From Fonsecaea monophora (lineage: Eukaryota; Ascomycota; Eurotiomycetes; Chaetothyriales; Herpotrichiellaceae): a stretch of 64,000 nt of DNA. A program made the translations under genes and the position numbers. Below are positions 41,016 through 53,769 of this stretch, piece after piece. Each line of letters starts with the position of its first letter. Within the stretch, counting starts at the first letter, position 1. The stretch spans positions 40,723 to 104,722 of the forward strand of contig NW_019174042.1 of NCBI RefSeq assembly GCF_001642475.1, given 5' to 3'. Under the pieces are notes generated by a model. It made no database searches. It was not told where the DNA came from and saw nothing but the letters and a program-made list of their open reading frames with translations.

Positions 41016-43854
41016 CTATTTTTCCGAGGCAGATGGAGGCGTATCGCCATCGATGGTGCTGCTTGCATTCGTGCTAGGTAGTGTTGAGCTGCGGCTACTG
41101 GTGGTCGAAGTGGTCAATGGGCCATTGCCTCCAAACAGAAGCTTCTCAATCGCCGTCACCTGCTTCCCATAACTGGTACGTCGAAGAACAGGATAGTTCT
41201 GCTCCATGTCCGCTCGCAACGCCTGTTGCTCAGACCCCTGCAGTTGGCCAAACACCTTTTCTTCAAATAAGTTAGCGCAAGTCAACAATGAATAGAGCGA
41301 ATCCCCAAACTTACGCAAGACGTAGTTGCCATATTGGTCTCTCATTAGTCCGAGGACTGGAGTGACGCCCTGCTCATTCGGTGCTGTCAAACCACGAAGA
41401 ATCTGTACGCGTTGATCCTCATCTGCACAATCAATGCTCTTTTCGACAATATTGCTGGCAAATTTGTGTTTGGAAAATGCGAGGAGTTGTTGAAGGACGA
41501 TATTAACAACCTGGCGGCGGTCCTGCAGCTCACCGTTCTGAATAATATGCTGCACAACATAATTCCCATATGAGTCGCTGATGAGTGGTAGAATGTGTTC
41601 GAGAAGCTCGTCCAGAATGACCCGTTTGGCGGGTGGCTGACAATGTTCCAGCATTCGTTGAACCACCCGACAGCCATACTGGTGTGTCGACATCTTCGCC
41701 ATCTGGCCTCTGTGAGCGTCGACAATAAACTGAATATGTTCACCTGGTATCCGCTCGATGGCCTTTTGCACAACATGGTTGCCGTTCTGATCTTTGACAA
41801 CCTTCAGTATTTGCAAATTGGGTCCGTCCAATTCTTTGACCAAACTGGCTTGTTGGTCGGTCAAGACGTGCTCAAACGCCTTCTGAACCACACGACATCC
41901 GTACATCTGCATCGACAAGTGCAAGACATGGCCCTTCATCTGATGGGCCAAGATTTTCTTCTGCGTCTGATTGCCATGCTCGAACATTTTCTGAATCACA
42001 TAGTTCCCAAATACGTCCGTCATAAGCTGCAGCAAGTTTGGCTGTATCTCCTTGAAAATCTGCTCTTTCTCGTCACTATTGGCGGTCTCCAATTTCTGCT
42101 GGATGAAGCGCGAGCCATGCTGGTCACCGCTGAACTCGACCACATAGTTGTAGATATCCTTGAGCTCAAACCGGCGGTTGGTCTTACTGTTCATTCGAAA
42201 TTCCTCGAGCAAGGGGCTCCTCACAATATGGCTCTGTTCAGGCTCGCGGACCGCCATCCGTGGGCCTGCAGGGAAGTTGTTGATTCCCGAGTGCCCATGT
42301 CCAATATACGGATGTGCTAGGGGATTCATCCGCATCGGCTGCACTTGTATTTGGGCATCGTACTGAAATCCATTGCTCACTGCCGGCTGAAGGGAAGCTG
42401 AGGCATACATGGCCGGATCGTAGCCATAAAAGTCGATGTTTGTGAACTTGCGGTCGATCAAGAAGGGATCGTGATGCGAGGTACGGCTAGAGACACCGCT
42501 TCCCGGAGTGCTGCGGATGGATTGTGGTCCTGTGGGAGGTGTGCCGGTGGTTGAGTAGTACGGACTGTTCAGATTACTCCGGTAGTCATTTTGAAGTGTG
42601 GGGAGGTTGCCACGCCCACCATACTGAAAACCGCCGTAGTGTGGAGCCGCTTGGGGGTCCAACCGTGAACTGACATCTGCGACATGCGCAATCGGCGGTT
42701 GATAGTTGCTCTCCATCGAATTGAAGTGGGCGCTTGGCTGTGAAGAGGTCTTTGGGGGGAGAGGATGGGTGTCGCGTTGGTATTGTGACGGAATTTTCCG
42801 GGAGGGTGCTGGCTGAGCAGTGGCCTGATCCAGATCCAACAATTCCAAAGCTCTCACCGTCTCGTCGTACTTTTGTTTTGAGGGCAGGTGGTATTGTTCA
42901 ACGTGCTCCGCATTCAGCAGTCGCCCATTCGGCTTAGCATATGTTGGTGAGACAGCATTGTAGCGGGAGAGATTCCCAATTGACATCCCATTCGTGTCTC
43001 TGGCTGGTCCGTAATTGACTTGTTGGGGTAGATGTTCGGTGTGTCCATTAACAGTCGGTAGATGGTGCAGAGGTTGAACTGAACCATCCTCGAACTCCTG
43101 AAGCGAGCCAAAGATGCTATTCGAGTTGAAGGCGATTGAGTTCAAGACTTGAAGTTGAGGATCGATCTGGCTACGGCCAAAAGTGGAGGCTCGCGTGGGA
43201 GAAGGAAGTACCCGAGGACCGGCTGTGATGGCGCGTCGGAGATGTTGTTCATCAAATGAACTTTCTTCCACATCGGGGGCACTACCCGCAAACAGGCTCG
43301 ATTCCTGTAGGCCACCACCATTGCCACTGGCACCGAAATCCAACATCTGATTCTGTCTCTGCTTGGTCGGTGAGAGAGGTTGACCTCTTTGTCCCAGCGG
43401 AAAGCCGATAGTGGACGAAGCTGGCGCCCAGGACATCTTAGACTGGGACGCATTCTCATCGTTGAGGTCGGTGGACGTCAGGAACGAGGACGAGGCAGGC
43501 TTGGATTGCCCATAATTTGAGACAGAGCCTTGACGCATCGGGGACGCTAAAGAACAGTCAGCGGACATGTCAGCCTCGGCCGGACCCAACGTACGTCTGA
43601 TCGGGTCACTATCCACGCGAGCCTCCAAAAAGGACTTGTTGGTGCCCCATATCCGACTTGAGGCATTCCAAGCATTCTTTCCCAAATCGTAGTCGCTGCC
43701 CTGCCCAAGATGTTGTTTGGAAGACGCCATCCGTTCAAATGCTCCGGATCGACCGTTTCTCGCCTGATGTGCGCTGATCAGCACCCCCACTTCCGATAGG
43801 ATCTTCGACTATACTCACTGTGTCTAACGTGGCTCCGGCCTCCATCATGGTCAT
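41016..43854 (-). CDS. puf3: Puf3-like Pumilio-family RNA-binding protein
   Basis: This binds UGUA-containing 3' UTR elements and controls mRNA decay and translation; Puf3 mainly targets nuclear-encoded mitochondrial mRNAs in yeast. Exons are 43854-43819, 43763-43595, 43546-41315 and 41260-41016, with introns of 55, 48 and 54 nt, giving 893 aa. The PUM-HD spans about residues 520-870, with recognition helices in order SRFIQ, NYVIQ, CRVVQ, NHVVQ, CRVVQ, NYVVQ, SNIVE and NYVLQ. The last Gln is created by the 54-nt splice. RSPLLEEFRMN and FSGDQHGSRFIQ match Puf3. The N-terminus is long and disordered. The 48- and 54-nt introns lack in-frame stops, so the unspliced frame appears to run through. 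Confidence 0.95.
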
Positions 43855-46800
43855 TTTTGTAGTCCAACACGTGAACAAAACAGACAATACAGGTCCGGTC
43901 GGCCAAGTATGCGTGGTGAGGTGAAATGTGCAGAAGGCTTGTCGGTCTGGGGGGAGGGGTGGTACTTGAGGATATGAACTGGAAGTCTTGGACCGGCGAG
44001 GAAAGGGGAAAATCGAAGTATTTTATCGACTGTCGATAACAGCAGAGTCAGTTTCTGGTGTGTGCGTGCACATATGACTGCGCAGGACAAGAGGGGTGGA
44101 TGTGTACCAATATCCGTGAATATGCAGGGTGAGGATGTACACCAACCGACGGAAATTATAATATACCCCGTTGTAGATACAAGGAGGAGAAGAGAAAGAG
44201 GCAGAGAGATTAAAGAAGGAGAAGATGTGACCGGTAGGAAGCAAGGTTTGGCAGAGTCATGTACCCCTTCGTTGGCCAGCAAAGCAATGGTACAATTCTC
44301 CCAGCAGGCAGCCGCAGGGCAAATGAGAAATCAAGGCCCAAGCCTGATGGCGCCGTAGACGGGTAGCCGCAGGAGACGGGCGAGGGAATATCTGCCAGCA
44401 GACATGCGCCTCGACCACGACTTGCGCGCATGGAGCAAGGGATGGAAAATATGATGGGACGAGGGGTGCGAAGTTGTGGAATGCTGCGTCGCCAGGTTTG
44501 TGCAAGGTGAGTCGCAAATTCGGGGTGGGGTGGCGGGCGCGGGCGCAGGCGCAGGTGAGGGAGGAGGGATGGGCTGAGAGATTCGGATGCGGGTTGTGGT
44601 GGAGCAAGCGCAAACAGAATTCGAAGGGTCAAAAAAACAGATGGCTTGCTAACAAGGGATAAGGATGGCTTGCAAGAAATGAAGTGGAAGTTTGGAAGAG
44701 AACGATCAAGGGTTGAAGGTCACACAGGAAAGAACAGGCAAACAGGTACCGGTGAAGGGTGGTGGTGGACGACAACCACAAAGATGATGTATCAGAAAAG
44801 TTGAGCGGATGATGGAACAAAGAGTTTCCAGCGGGTGGACGGTAGTGGACAGTCAAGAAAGTTGGGCCTAGTGAGCCTAGCCGTTTGGATGATGCGCAGG
44901 CATAGGGCAAGCCAGGGCCGCAGGGGGAGGAGGGGGAGATAGGCGGCACCACCCCAGATCGACACAAGGGCTAGGCACCCACTAGGCTAGAACCCACAAC
45001 AAGAATCGGGGCATCCCTAAGCCCAACAGAGCTTTTCTCCCAGTTGGCAAATGCCAAATGCCAGTACGAGTAGGTAGGGGAGTGGGCCCGACCGCCAGCC
45101 TGAGCCCGTTTGGCGTCTTCGGGTGGCTTGCCTTACTGATGATGGGTTCTTTGTCTGGGTCTCTCAGAAAGAACTTTCCCATCGTCTGTCAACAAATCGG
45201 GGGTCACCATCGTTACCACCACCACCCAGAAAAAAGCCCACAATTAAGGGCTGCTATTATTGTGAGGGACGCCGACTTCCAGCGAGCTTCGATCTAGCTA
45301 CCTACCTACGGAGCACCTACTTACCCAGATCCCTAAAGAGCCAAGGGAGAGCTTAGACTGTCAAGCGACAAGTCAAGAAAATCCCAAAGTTCAGGAAAAT
45401 GCAAGGGGGAAAGCAAGGGAGGCGTGGGGAGGTCAGCCTATGACCACTACGACTCTTAATGTCTTCCGCCCTTTCTGGATTTTCTGGTGGTTTCACTGCA
45501 CAACGGTGTGCACGTAGCTCACTGCATTGGGTGGTTCCACATATTCCAGAATTCATACATACTCGTAAGTATCTAGTAATTATTACACGTGGAAAGTATA
45601 AATCCGCACAACCAGATACCCGTGACAACCTATGTGTTTGTATGAGAGTAGGCATCCGTCATCTGGTTGGGTGACAGTTACAGCCTCACCACCATCACTA
45701 GCCTGTTGAGCTGACTCAGAGATGACGCCGGGGAACAACCACACCTTTTCCTTGTCTGCCATTCCCTTCAGGCTGATGGGCGAACTGACTGGCTGTGTGG
45801 GGAATTCTCCCTGCCCCGGAACAAGACATGAAATGTGACGTGGCAAGGCGGCGACAGTCATTACTTGAATAACGGAATAAAACACCACCAACAGCATCAC
45901 GCTACTCTACCAGCCTATAAGTATGTGTGTACTCGGTACCTCATACAGGCAGTAACCTGGACTAACTAGGGTTGTTCTTTCATGCATTAGGTACTCGGTA
46001 CCGAGTACAGGCAGAATGATCTCAAGCGAGATATGATTGTCCCAGTATGTAAGCATTGATTGACTCTACGAGGTACAAGCACCCACAAGTACATGGGCTC
46101 TGGCTGGGCATCCCTTTATCCGTTCTTGGTAAACGAGGATTGCCATGAACAAGTACAATGTACGAGGTATGAGTACATGCCAAATACGCAACTGGTGCAG
46201 CAACGGGCGGGTATAACTGCCGAAGTTGAATGTTCATTGCTCGTTGAAGTCATCAATCTCATCACATGGAGATGGCAAGGGGGCAAGGGAGAAGAGTTAT
46301 ATGCTGTCCGCTACAGAGTGTCCTCGTAATGTGCTTGGAGAGATGGAGATAAAAGGATGGACAATTTCACCTTTGGGAAATGAAAGGAAGTGGCAACCTA
46401 CCTGATTTGTTTGTTGATGGATTGCCATTTCCAAGCCTAACATGATAAAATCGTTGCTCTAAGCTCCGTGTGCCGACTGTTGTGGCCCTTACGTGGCCCC
46501 CTAAGATTCTGGGCCTTGGCCCCATTGGCCCATTCAGGGCGCCTTGCGAGATTGGGGTTGATGATTGGCACCGCCTGGGCGCTGCCAATCCACTACATGT
46601 GCTTACCTAGTTCCATCGGCGCTCCGAACCCCGGCCAGCCTGCGAATGCTGGCGACCGTTTGGGCGGCACTGTGGCTTGCAGAGGCCTCAGAATGTGCCC
46701 TACTAATGGCTTGGGTGGCTGTGGGCGGGTCTCTCTGACTCTTTTCGACTCGCTGTCACAGCTCAGAACCCGGCAAATTGAGTGTCAGGCTTGATCTGCG

Positions 46801-47392
46801 CAGTGGAACTCGCTGCTCCATCGACATCACTGACGGTGGTGTTGGTGCTCTCCCCAATATTGCCATCTACTACTAGTCACTCCCTCTCTACCCATCAACA
46901 ACTCTTCTCGAATTTTGCTACACCACAATCCTCTCTTTCCTTCTCTTTCTTGCACTCTGCTTCATGCTTGTTGGCAGTCTCCAGCTTCACTCTTTTGCTG
47001 GATTCTCGCCGTCCGTTCTTTCCTAACACGCTCACTAGCTTCACAGTCTTGGAGAGAGATAAGGTTGTTCCGCCTGGTACCAAAACGGCTGTGCCCGCGT
47101 TGACGTGCTGCTGCTGCTCGGACTTCCTACAGACTCTGCATTGGCATTCGGACTCTTATCAGCGTTTTCTACGCCCTACAGCCCGATTCAGGGCGATAAT
47201 TGAGACATCGACTCTCTTTAAAGAAGTTCACGATCGAGCCCGCCGCCCCCAAATCCATCCCGCATTCCCATCGCAGTGCCAGACTCCGATCTCCGACTCT
47301 CCCTCGCCTCAGCCTCATAGCTAGAGATCTATATTCGTCTACGTCCTCGAAGGACGTCTCAAAGAGTCTACGACGACTGCGGAGCTGTAGTC
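43855..47392. promoter_or_regulatory. Long divergent intergenic region, puf3 / one-pass membrane protein gene
   Basis: This 3.5-kb interval is the largest gene-free stretch. It contains the 18-bp palindrome at 45991-46008 and a related half-site at 45929-45940. The last 600 bp (46800-47392) are pyrimidine-rich and stop-poor and look like a long 5' leader of the downstream gene. Several open frames (44210-44632, 45583-45900, 46782-47324) lack similarity and I do not call genes. Confidence 0.45.
45991..46008. repeat. Perfect 18-bp palindrome, member of dispersed TACCGAGTA word family
   Basis: GTACTCGGTACCGAGTAC is its own reverse complement. A half copy (GTACTCGGTACC) lies 50 bp upstream at 45929-45940, and the octamer ACAGGCAG follows both. 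Related words occur at 25679-25689, 54593-54603, 54632-54641, 63443-63452 and 63687-63695, all outside genes. Confidence 0.75.
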
Positions 47393-47950
47393 ATGGACTC
47401 GTTAAAATACACATATCTTCAACGTCGTGATGATTCGGACTTTGCAGACGACGGACCATCATACTCAATGCACCAGCTCCTGTTTGTCCTCTTCACGCTC
47501 GTGCTCATGGCCTTGCTGTGCTCGGTAGCACTCGTCTGCCTTCGTCGGCGACGGCAAGTTAAAGAGCAAGATGCGCTATTACCGACACACCACCAACCGT
47601 CGCATTATCGCTCTCCATCAATCAGCCATTTCGGTAACCAGAACAAGAACGAGTCCATCTTTGTCTACGACGAAAAAATGAATCTGATTCACAACTCCTC
47701 CAGCCCTCCTTCCACTGCAGTCCCAGAAATCCACATCACCTTCCCCGATGAAGAGGGCAAGACTGGCTTGCAGAAAGGACGTGTCGTGGTAGTCCACGTT
47801 ACCGACTCGGGCAGTGTGGGCATGGAGCCGCTCAACCAAGAGAATCTACCACCTTATCGGAAAGAAGACAGCGACCGATTTCAATCCCTCGACCTCGAAC
47901 GGATAGGTGGACTCCGGGAAAAAGAACCTTTAACTCAGAGGTTCTCATGA
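47393..47950 (+). CDS. Single-pass membrane protein, hypothetical
   Basis: A single exon encodes 185 aa from the ATG at 47393. One hydrophobic segment at about residues 28-50 (LLFVLFTLVLMALLCSVALV) is followed directly by RRRR, so by the positive-inside rule the C-terminal 130 residues are cytosolic. That tail has coherent segments: YDEKMNLIHNSSSPPSTAV, PEIHITFPDEEG, GRVVVVHVTDSGSVGMEPL and YRKEDSDRFQSLDLERIGGL. They look conserved rather than random. No known domain is recognised. The gene at 62107 has the same architecture. Confidence 0.65.
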   Translation: MDSLKYTYLQRRDDSDFADDGPSYSMHQLLFVLFTLVLMALLCSVALVCLRRRRQVKEQDALLPTHHQPSHYRSPSISHFGNQNKNESIFVYDEKMNLIHNSSSPPSTAVPEIHITFPDEEGKTGLQKGRVVVVHVTDSGSVGMEPLNQENLPPYRKEDSDRFQSLDLERIGGLREKEPLTQRFS

Positions 47951-48935
47951 GCCGCCTCGCCAACTCTGATGTCGTCCCAATGAACCAAAAACCCCCAATT
48001 CTGCGGAGGAGCTACCATCGCGCCCCAATACTGTGGCGCCACAGTCCATAATACCCGATTCCGCTGCGATAATTGTGTGGGGGAACCATCTTGATGGGAA
48101 ATCACACCGCTACGATGATTGTACAGAAAGCTAATATGGGGTGCCGACCTTGTTCATAGAAGCCCTTGAGTGGGAATTTTGTACATATTGTATAGTCGAC
48201 ATGCATCTCTGCGGCATGACCGGCCTCTGTGCCTGGATTCAATACGAGATGTGTTCGCATGCAGCTAAAAAGGTAGCTTACTTCTGAAATGTGTGGTTTA
48301 TGCCATATTTGTAGAACTTCGAATGCACAACCTGCAGCGAGCCGAGCTCCACCACCAAGTCATCGACAGGTCGAACCCGGCACCGGCACATTGAGAATCA
48401 TTCAGCTCCCAAGGAAACACCTGAGCTCCTCACAGACCCAGTTTATCACGCCGACTACTACTAATACCAGCACCCACCACACCACAAAGTCATCATCATT
48501 GCCCACAAACACTATCCTTACGCTCGCTATCCCCCATCTCATTATTGTTTGTTTGGCCTAGACGGCTTCCACGTGTCACTGCCTGGCTGAGAACAGGTTT
48601 TTGTGAAGCTCCACTTTCTCATCTTCCAGGCCGGAAACGCGTCAATAGCGCCTGGCCAATCACTGCAACTCGACCTCGACCGATTCCGCATTTCTGTGTT
48701 GACAAGCCGACACAAACACTGCGATCGCCTCCGTCACCGCGAGGACCCCTCTGGTCCCTCTGTGTCTGATTGTGAACCAAACCGAGATTGTATTGTCCCC
48801 TCGTCACCGATCCAGACTGTCCAACTATTCTCCTCCCTGGTGTCGTTGATGTGACCGCAGCCAACTGCACAAATGTCCATCCAATAGTCGACACCCGCGT
48901 CGCCATTGTCTCGCCCCGTTCCACCTTTGCCTGCT
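47951..48935. promoter_or_regulatory. Intergenic region upstream of apsA
   Basis: This holds the 3' end of the one-pass membrane protein gene and the apsA promoter and leader. Short open frames near 48289 and 48603 have no similarity. No specific site is identified. Confidence 0.45.
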
Positions 48936-51900
48936 ATGGCTACTGCGCAAGTAGTACCCGGCGATGATTCTTTCAACTATGGCCTGCGCACCTCCATGGA
49001 TGACTCGGCAGATCCTTTCGTCGACGATGGCCAGTCACGACAGCCATTCCACGGCCACCGCTACTCCAGCTTGGTTGACCCCGAGTCCATAGCGTTGGGC
49101 GTCAGCATGTCCCCTTCTCAAGTCAAACGGAGCCTCATAGCGCACATTGCTGAGACCGAGCGACGCTTGCAAGACGCCCAAAAGCTGGGGGAGTCTCTCT
49201 TGTTACAGCAGTCGGAACTCAATGACAAGCTGCGCGAAGTAGAAGAACAACAAGGCGAGGCAGAGATTACCCCGGAGCTGCGCCAAAGGCTGGCTGATCT
49301 AGAAAAGGAACACAATGACGTGGGGAAAGAAATTGCGAGGGCACTCCTTGGGCCAAAATCCAGAGCTGTCAGCGGAGAAGAAAAGCCTGGCATGGAACAG
49401 GCCATCTACTCCAGCCAGGCCACAGCATCTCCTTCCAAAGTCATGGCCCCTAGCCGGCGTCAGCGAAATCAACCGAGCAATCGAGGCGATGATCTGCAGT
49501 TTGCGGCCGACATCAGTACCTCTCTGCTCGCCCAGGTTCGACAGTTGCAAAGTGCCGTGGCGGAACGGGATGAGCTCTTGAAAGAGGTCAAGTCCGAACG
49601 TGACCGTCTGGAGAAAGATGCCACTCTTTTCTCACAGCGGCTGCGAGCCTTGGACGAGAGCGAACAAAAATACAAGGATGAGAACTGGAACCTTGAAACC
49701 CAGACCCATGAGTTGCTGGCAGCTGCTCGTGAAGCCGCCGACCGCGAAAAACGGCTCACTGCAAGTCTGGCTGCTGCTACCGCCGAGAAAAGCCGGACAC
49801 AGAGCGAAATGGACGAAGTGAGAGCAGCTCATGAAAAGTTGACTGCTGATCATGCCGCTGCTAAAAAGGCATATGATTCCGAGCTGCACACCCTCAAGCG
49901 CACAATAGATTTGGGTGACAGTGAGAGGTCATCGTTACAGCACAAGATTGACGAGTTGACATCACAAAACCAGGAGCTCGCCCGAGCTGTCGCTGCTCGC
50001 CTGCGCAGTGCTCAGCCAGATGCCGTTACTGCAAATCAAGAGCACGAGGAGGACCTAAGAGACCTTGAATCCCTGGAACATTCACCACCTCCATCCCCTA
50101 CCAAAGCTACTCCAAGGCCAGGGGCTTTGGAATCCGAGACTCTGCGTAGCTCTTTACATCATGCCCATCGGATGATTCAAAACCTCAAGAACAACATTCA
50201 TCGTGAAAAAACGGAAAAGATTGAGCTCAGACGCATGCTTCAGGATGCCCGCGATGAACTGGAGCAAAGACGTGGAGATGGTTCCTTGGGAAGTGCAAGC
50301 AAACGCCAAAAGCCCAAGCCTGATGCTTTCAAGAAGCCAGTACGCCCTGATATGCTGGGTGGCAGTCGACGAGCGCGGACCGACGTCGAACTCGAAGACG
50401 ATGACTGGGAAGATCATGCGATTGAGACACCGAGTCGTGCAGTCAGTCAAAAACACTTGACCGTGCCATCTGCTAGCGAAGGCATTACTGACGCAAGCGA
50501 TGCATACCAAACTGCGAATGAGACAGAGAACAATTTCGAAACCGCGGATGAGAGACATGCGACAGAGAGCGAGGATTTCCAAACGGGTGCGGAAAGTTTG
50601 GCGGGCGATAGTACAGACGACCTTACCGAGACAGAAGATACAGCTTCGCATGGCCGACGGACAGGCTATTCTCGTCGTTCAAGACCCAGCCTCACATTCA
50701 AGCCTGCTGGAGATCGACAGTCCTTCATCAGCACTGCCTCAACCTCTGCCGGTGAAGAGGAAGAAGCCCTCAAAACGCCTGTGGTTACCCAAGCTCACAA
50801 ATTCCGACTTCGAAATGGACGACAATCATTCGCTCGCCAGTCCAGAGTGCCAACCGACAGCACACCAACAAATCTGTACTCGGACACTCTGTCCCAAGAC
50901 TCCCCGGCCACGGTCACCAGTGATCGCAGTCCACCAGCTGCTGAACAGAGTCTTTTCGCAGAGTTGGGTGGCTTTGACGAGACAGCAAGTTTTGGCACTC
51001 CGGGAAGGGCCAGCTTAGCTTCTGTCGCTTCTACACCTGGCGTTCTAATTCATACGCCGAGTAGACAGCATACACAGCAAGAGACACCAAAGAGCGCCGT
51101 CAAGCAGCCCATGGTCGACGCCGCAACGAATACTGAACCATGGCAACCAGAACGAGATTTGCCCGTTCAGGCTGGCCGCACAGAAGAACCTCTTGACGAA
51201 GTACCTTCTCCCTCCTACGAGAGGGCGGAGTCACCATTGCCCTCTGACTTCCCGTTGCCTCCGACCGTGCCAGCCTCACCAGTCAAGCATATAGACCACA
51301 GCACGCAGTACACACCCCAGCGAGGATTACAAGAAAGCCCGATCAGGAACACTGCATTTATCACACCACCCAAAACCGTTTGGGATGAAGCCCAGAGTCC
51401 AGATGCGATTCAATCCGAGGTTGATGCTGGAACGCACCCGCGAACACCCACAAGATTCGAGTATTCGGGTCTTGTAATGCATGATACCTCGCCAGTGTCT
51501 CTAGAGGCCAAGCCTCAGCAGGAGCCTCCGCAAGCCGAGCCATTCACTTTTTCTGCTATTGAATCTCAAACCACGGAGCCCGTTCAAACTCCGACAAAAC
51601 CGGCAGCTAGTGTTGTAACGGCCTCGACACAAGTTGATGACCTCCCAGACCGTCCACGAACAGCGGAACGAGTCGCTGGGGCTGGCCTTCTCGCATCTGC
51701 TGCAGCCGCCTTGGGCTTTAGTAAGTCCAAGGAGATGCCAATCCCCACAATTGCAGAAGATGAGACAAGGGAGCCAGAGGAGATGGTGAAGGAGCCTCTT
51801 GCTGAAGAGGATGTTCCTCTGAGAGATGTGTCCGGTAACAGGGGCCAATCCCTACGAACACTGGGATCGGAAGTGCAGAAAGGGGGACAAGCAGAACGAC

Positions 51901-53769
51901 CGCGTATCAATGCCAACCATGACCAAGGCTCTCAGACGCTGCTTACTGCTGCCGAGATTGATGAGGCTCTTCGCCCCAGGACCGCAGTTCCCATAACAGA
52001 TCCATCGAGTGCCGACGCAGCACACGACATCACCAGCCCTCTCAGCCCGTTGACCCCCACGGAAGCGCCTCTGACGAGTGATGCGAATGCACTACTCATG
52101 AGCAAACCAGCTCCAGACCTGACTGGGGCAGTCCCAATCTTCGCACCGCCACCCATCAAGCGACCGTCAAGCGCGTCAAGCCAGCGACTATCGAGCGTAG
52201 CGTCGCACCCACCTCTCCCAGCTGATCACAAAGAGGCCATCGCTAAGGCCAGCAGCCGGGTAGCATCACCCACCAAAGAACTCGGCGGTTCAAGCCAAAC
52301 ATCAACGGTTATGGGCCCACCAGCTTTTCCTGCCTCAGCAATGCGGCGGCCACGCACTCCAGGCGAGTCTGTGCGGTCTGCTACTCGTGACAGTAATCAA
52401 CCACGGACGTCCAATGTCAGTCGTACCCAACGCGGAACGATCACTTCTCAAATATCCCGCCGATCCTCAGTCTCCTCGTTCGCCTCCGAAATCGATGAAC
52501 GCTTTAACATGCACCAGGCAGGACAGGTCGCTGCTCATAGTTTTGGCACCGATCCAAGGATTATTCAAGCCATCACACAGACCATGATTGGTGAATTCCT
52601 GTGGAAATACACACGGAAGGCTGGACGATCTGAAATGTCCGAGACCCGTCACCGTCGGTATTTCTGGGTGCATCCTTACACCAAGACTCTTTACTGGTCG
52701 GACCAGGACCCGCAAACAGCCGGCAGGACTGAGCTGAAGGCGAAGAGCGTGCTGATAGAAAGCGTCCAAGTCGTCCCTGATGACAACCCCATGCCGCCTG
52801 GTCTTCATCGGAAAAGCCTTGAGATCATTACCCCTGGCCGACGTGTGAGATTTACCGCCAGCACCGGCCAAAGGCACGAGACTTGGTTCAATGCCCTCAA
52901 CTATTTACTCCTCCGCGGTGAAGAAAACAACCAGTTTGCTGTCGGGGGAAATGACATTACCCGAGACGACCTGGAAGAGTTCAATGTGCATGGTGCTGGT
53001 TACGGCGCTGCCTTGATACCGAACCACAGCCGAATGAGCCTCTCGAGCTACAACTCCCGCACAACACGAGGCTCGCACCGAACTTCGGCCGTCCAGCGCC
53101 AACAACTCGCGCCCGGCGCCGTGGTAGCCAGTAGCACCACCCGCGTCCCTCAAGACTCCATGATGAGCCGCACTGCTCCAAACTCGACAGTGCGGCAGAG
53201 TCGGGCCGAACAGACTCGAGAACATGACAACGACCGCACCGTTCGCGCTAGCAGCGCGAGTCGCTTTTCGCGTATGCTGGGGTCAGTGACTGGACGAACA
53301 CCCAAAGCAAGCGAGGCCACAGTCAGCACTCCTACACGAGCTAGCGGCACAAGGAGTGAAGGGGGTAGTATCTACGACGCCAGTGTGGTTAGTGATGGGC
53401 GGAAAGATTCTGCTGAGGAGTTGAGGAGGGAGATGCTGAGGCAGGAGGAGGCCGCGTGGAATGGAGGGCTAGAGAATGTGAGGGCCTGTTGTGATGGTAA
53501 GTTACTACTTTCTCGCGTGTCACTTTTCCGACTCAATTGCTGACATGTGCTTTGCAGGCAAACACGACGTGTCAACCCTGAGTCACAGTCACCGCCACGC
53601 TTCGTCATTAAGTCACGGGCACAGGAATCTCGGCTTAAGTATGAGCCTTCGAGGCTCGGTTCGGAGACGAGACCAGTCCAATACTCCAGGTCCCGCTACC
53701 CCAGCGGCGGCATCAGCAGTGACCGCAACGACCCCGACGAGACAAGCTGCGGCAGCCACGGCGTCATAG
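48936..53769 (+). CDS. apsA: ApsA/Num1 cortical anchor protein (nuclear migration)
   Basis: Exons 48936-53496 and 53558-53769 join across a 61-nt intron (GTAAGT, GCTGAC branch), giving 1590 aa. ApsA/Num1 anchors dynein at the cortex for nuclear movement and, in yeast, tethers mitochondria. The N-terminal coiled coil (SPSQVKRSLIAHIAETERRL, then SELNDKLREVEEQQGEAEI and LRQRLADLEKEHN) matches the Num1 membrane-binding region. Further coiled coils run to about residue 480, followed by long Ser/Thr/Pro-rich linkers. The C-terminal Mcp5-type PH domain lies at about residues 1218-1325 (IGEFLWKYTRKAG, RRYFWVHPYTKTLYWSD, VRFTASTGQRHETWFNALNY). The start is the ATG at 48936; upstream codons in frame are not ATG. 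The spliced tail is His/Ser-rich. Confidence 0.93.

Noticed and set aside
45583..45897. Minus-strand frame with a hydrophobic start resembling a signal peptide
   Set aside because: The remainder is unstructured and unlike any family, and the context is a long non-coding interval.
46782..47324. 180-residue plus-strand frame
   Set aside because: The Ser/Leu/Thr-rich product reflects a pyrimidine-rich leader of the gene at 47393.
48360..48395. GTCGAACCCGGCACC-like tRNA B-box
   Set aside because: No matching A-box, acceptor stem or cloverleaf could be formed around it.
50154..50651. 165-residue antisense frame in apsA
   Set aside because: It is the reverse shadow of a long coding exon.
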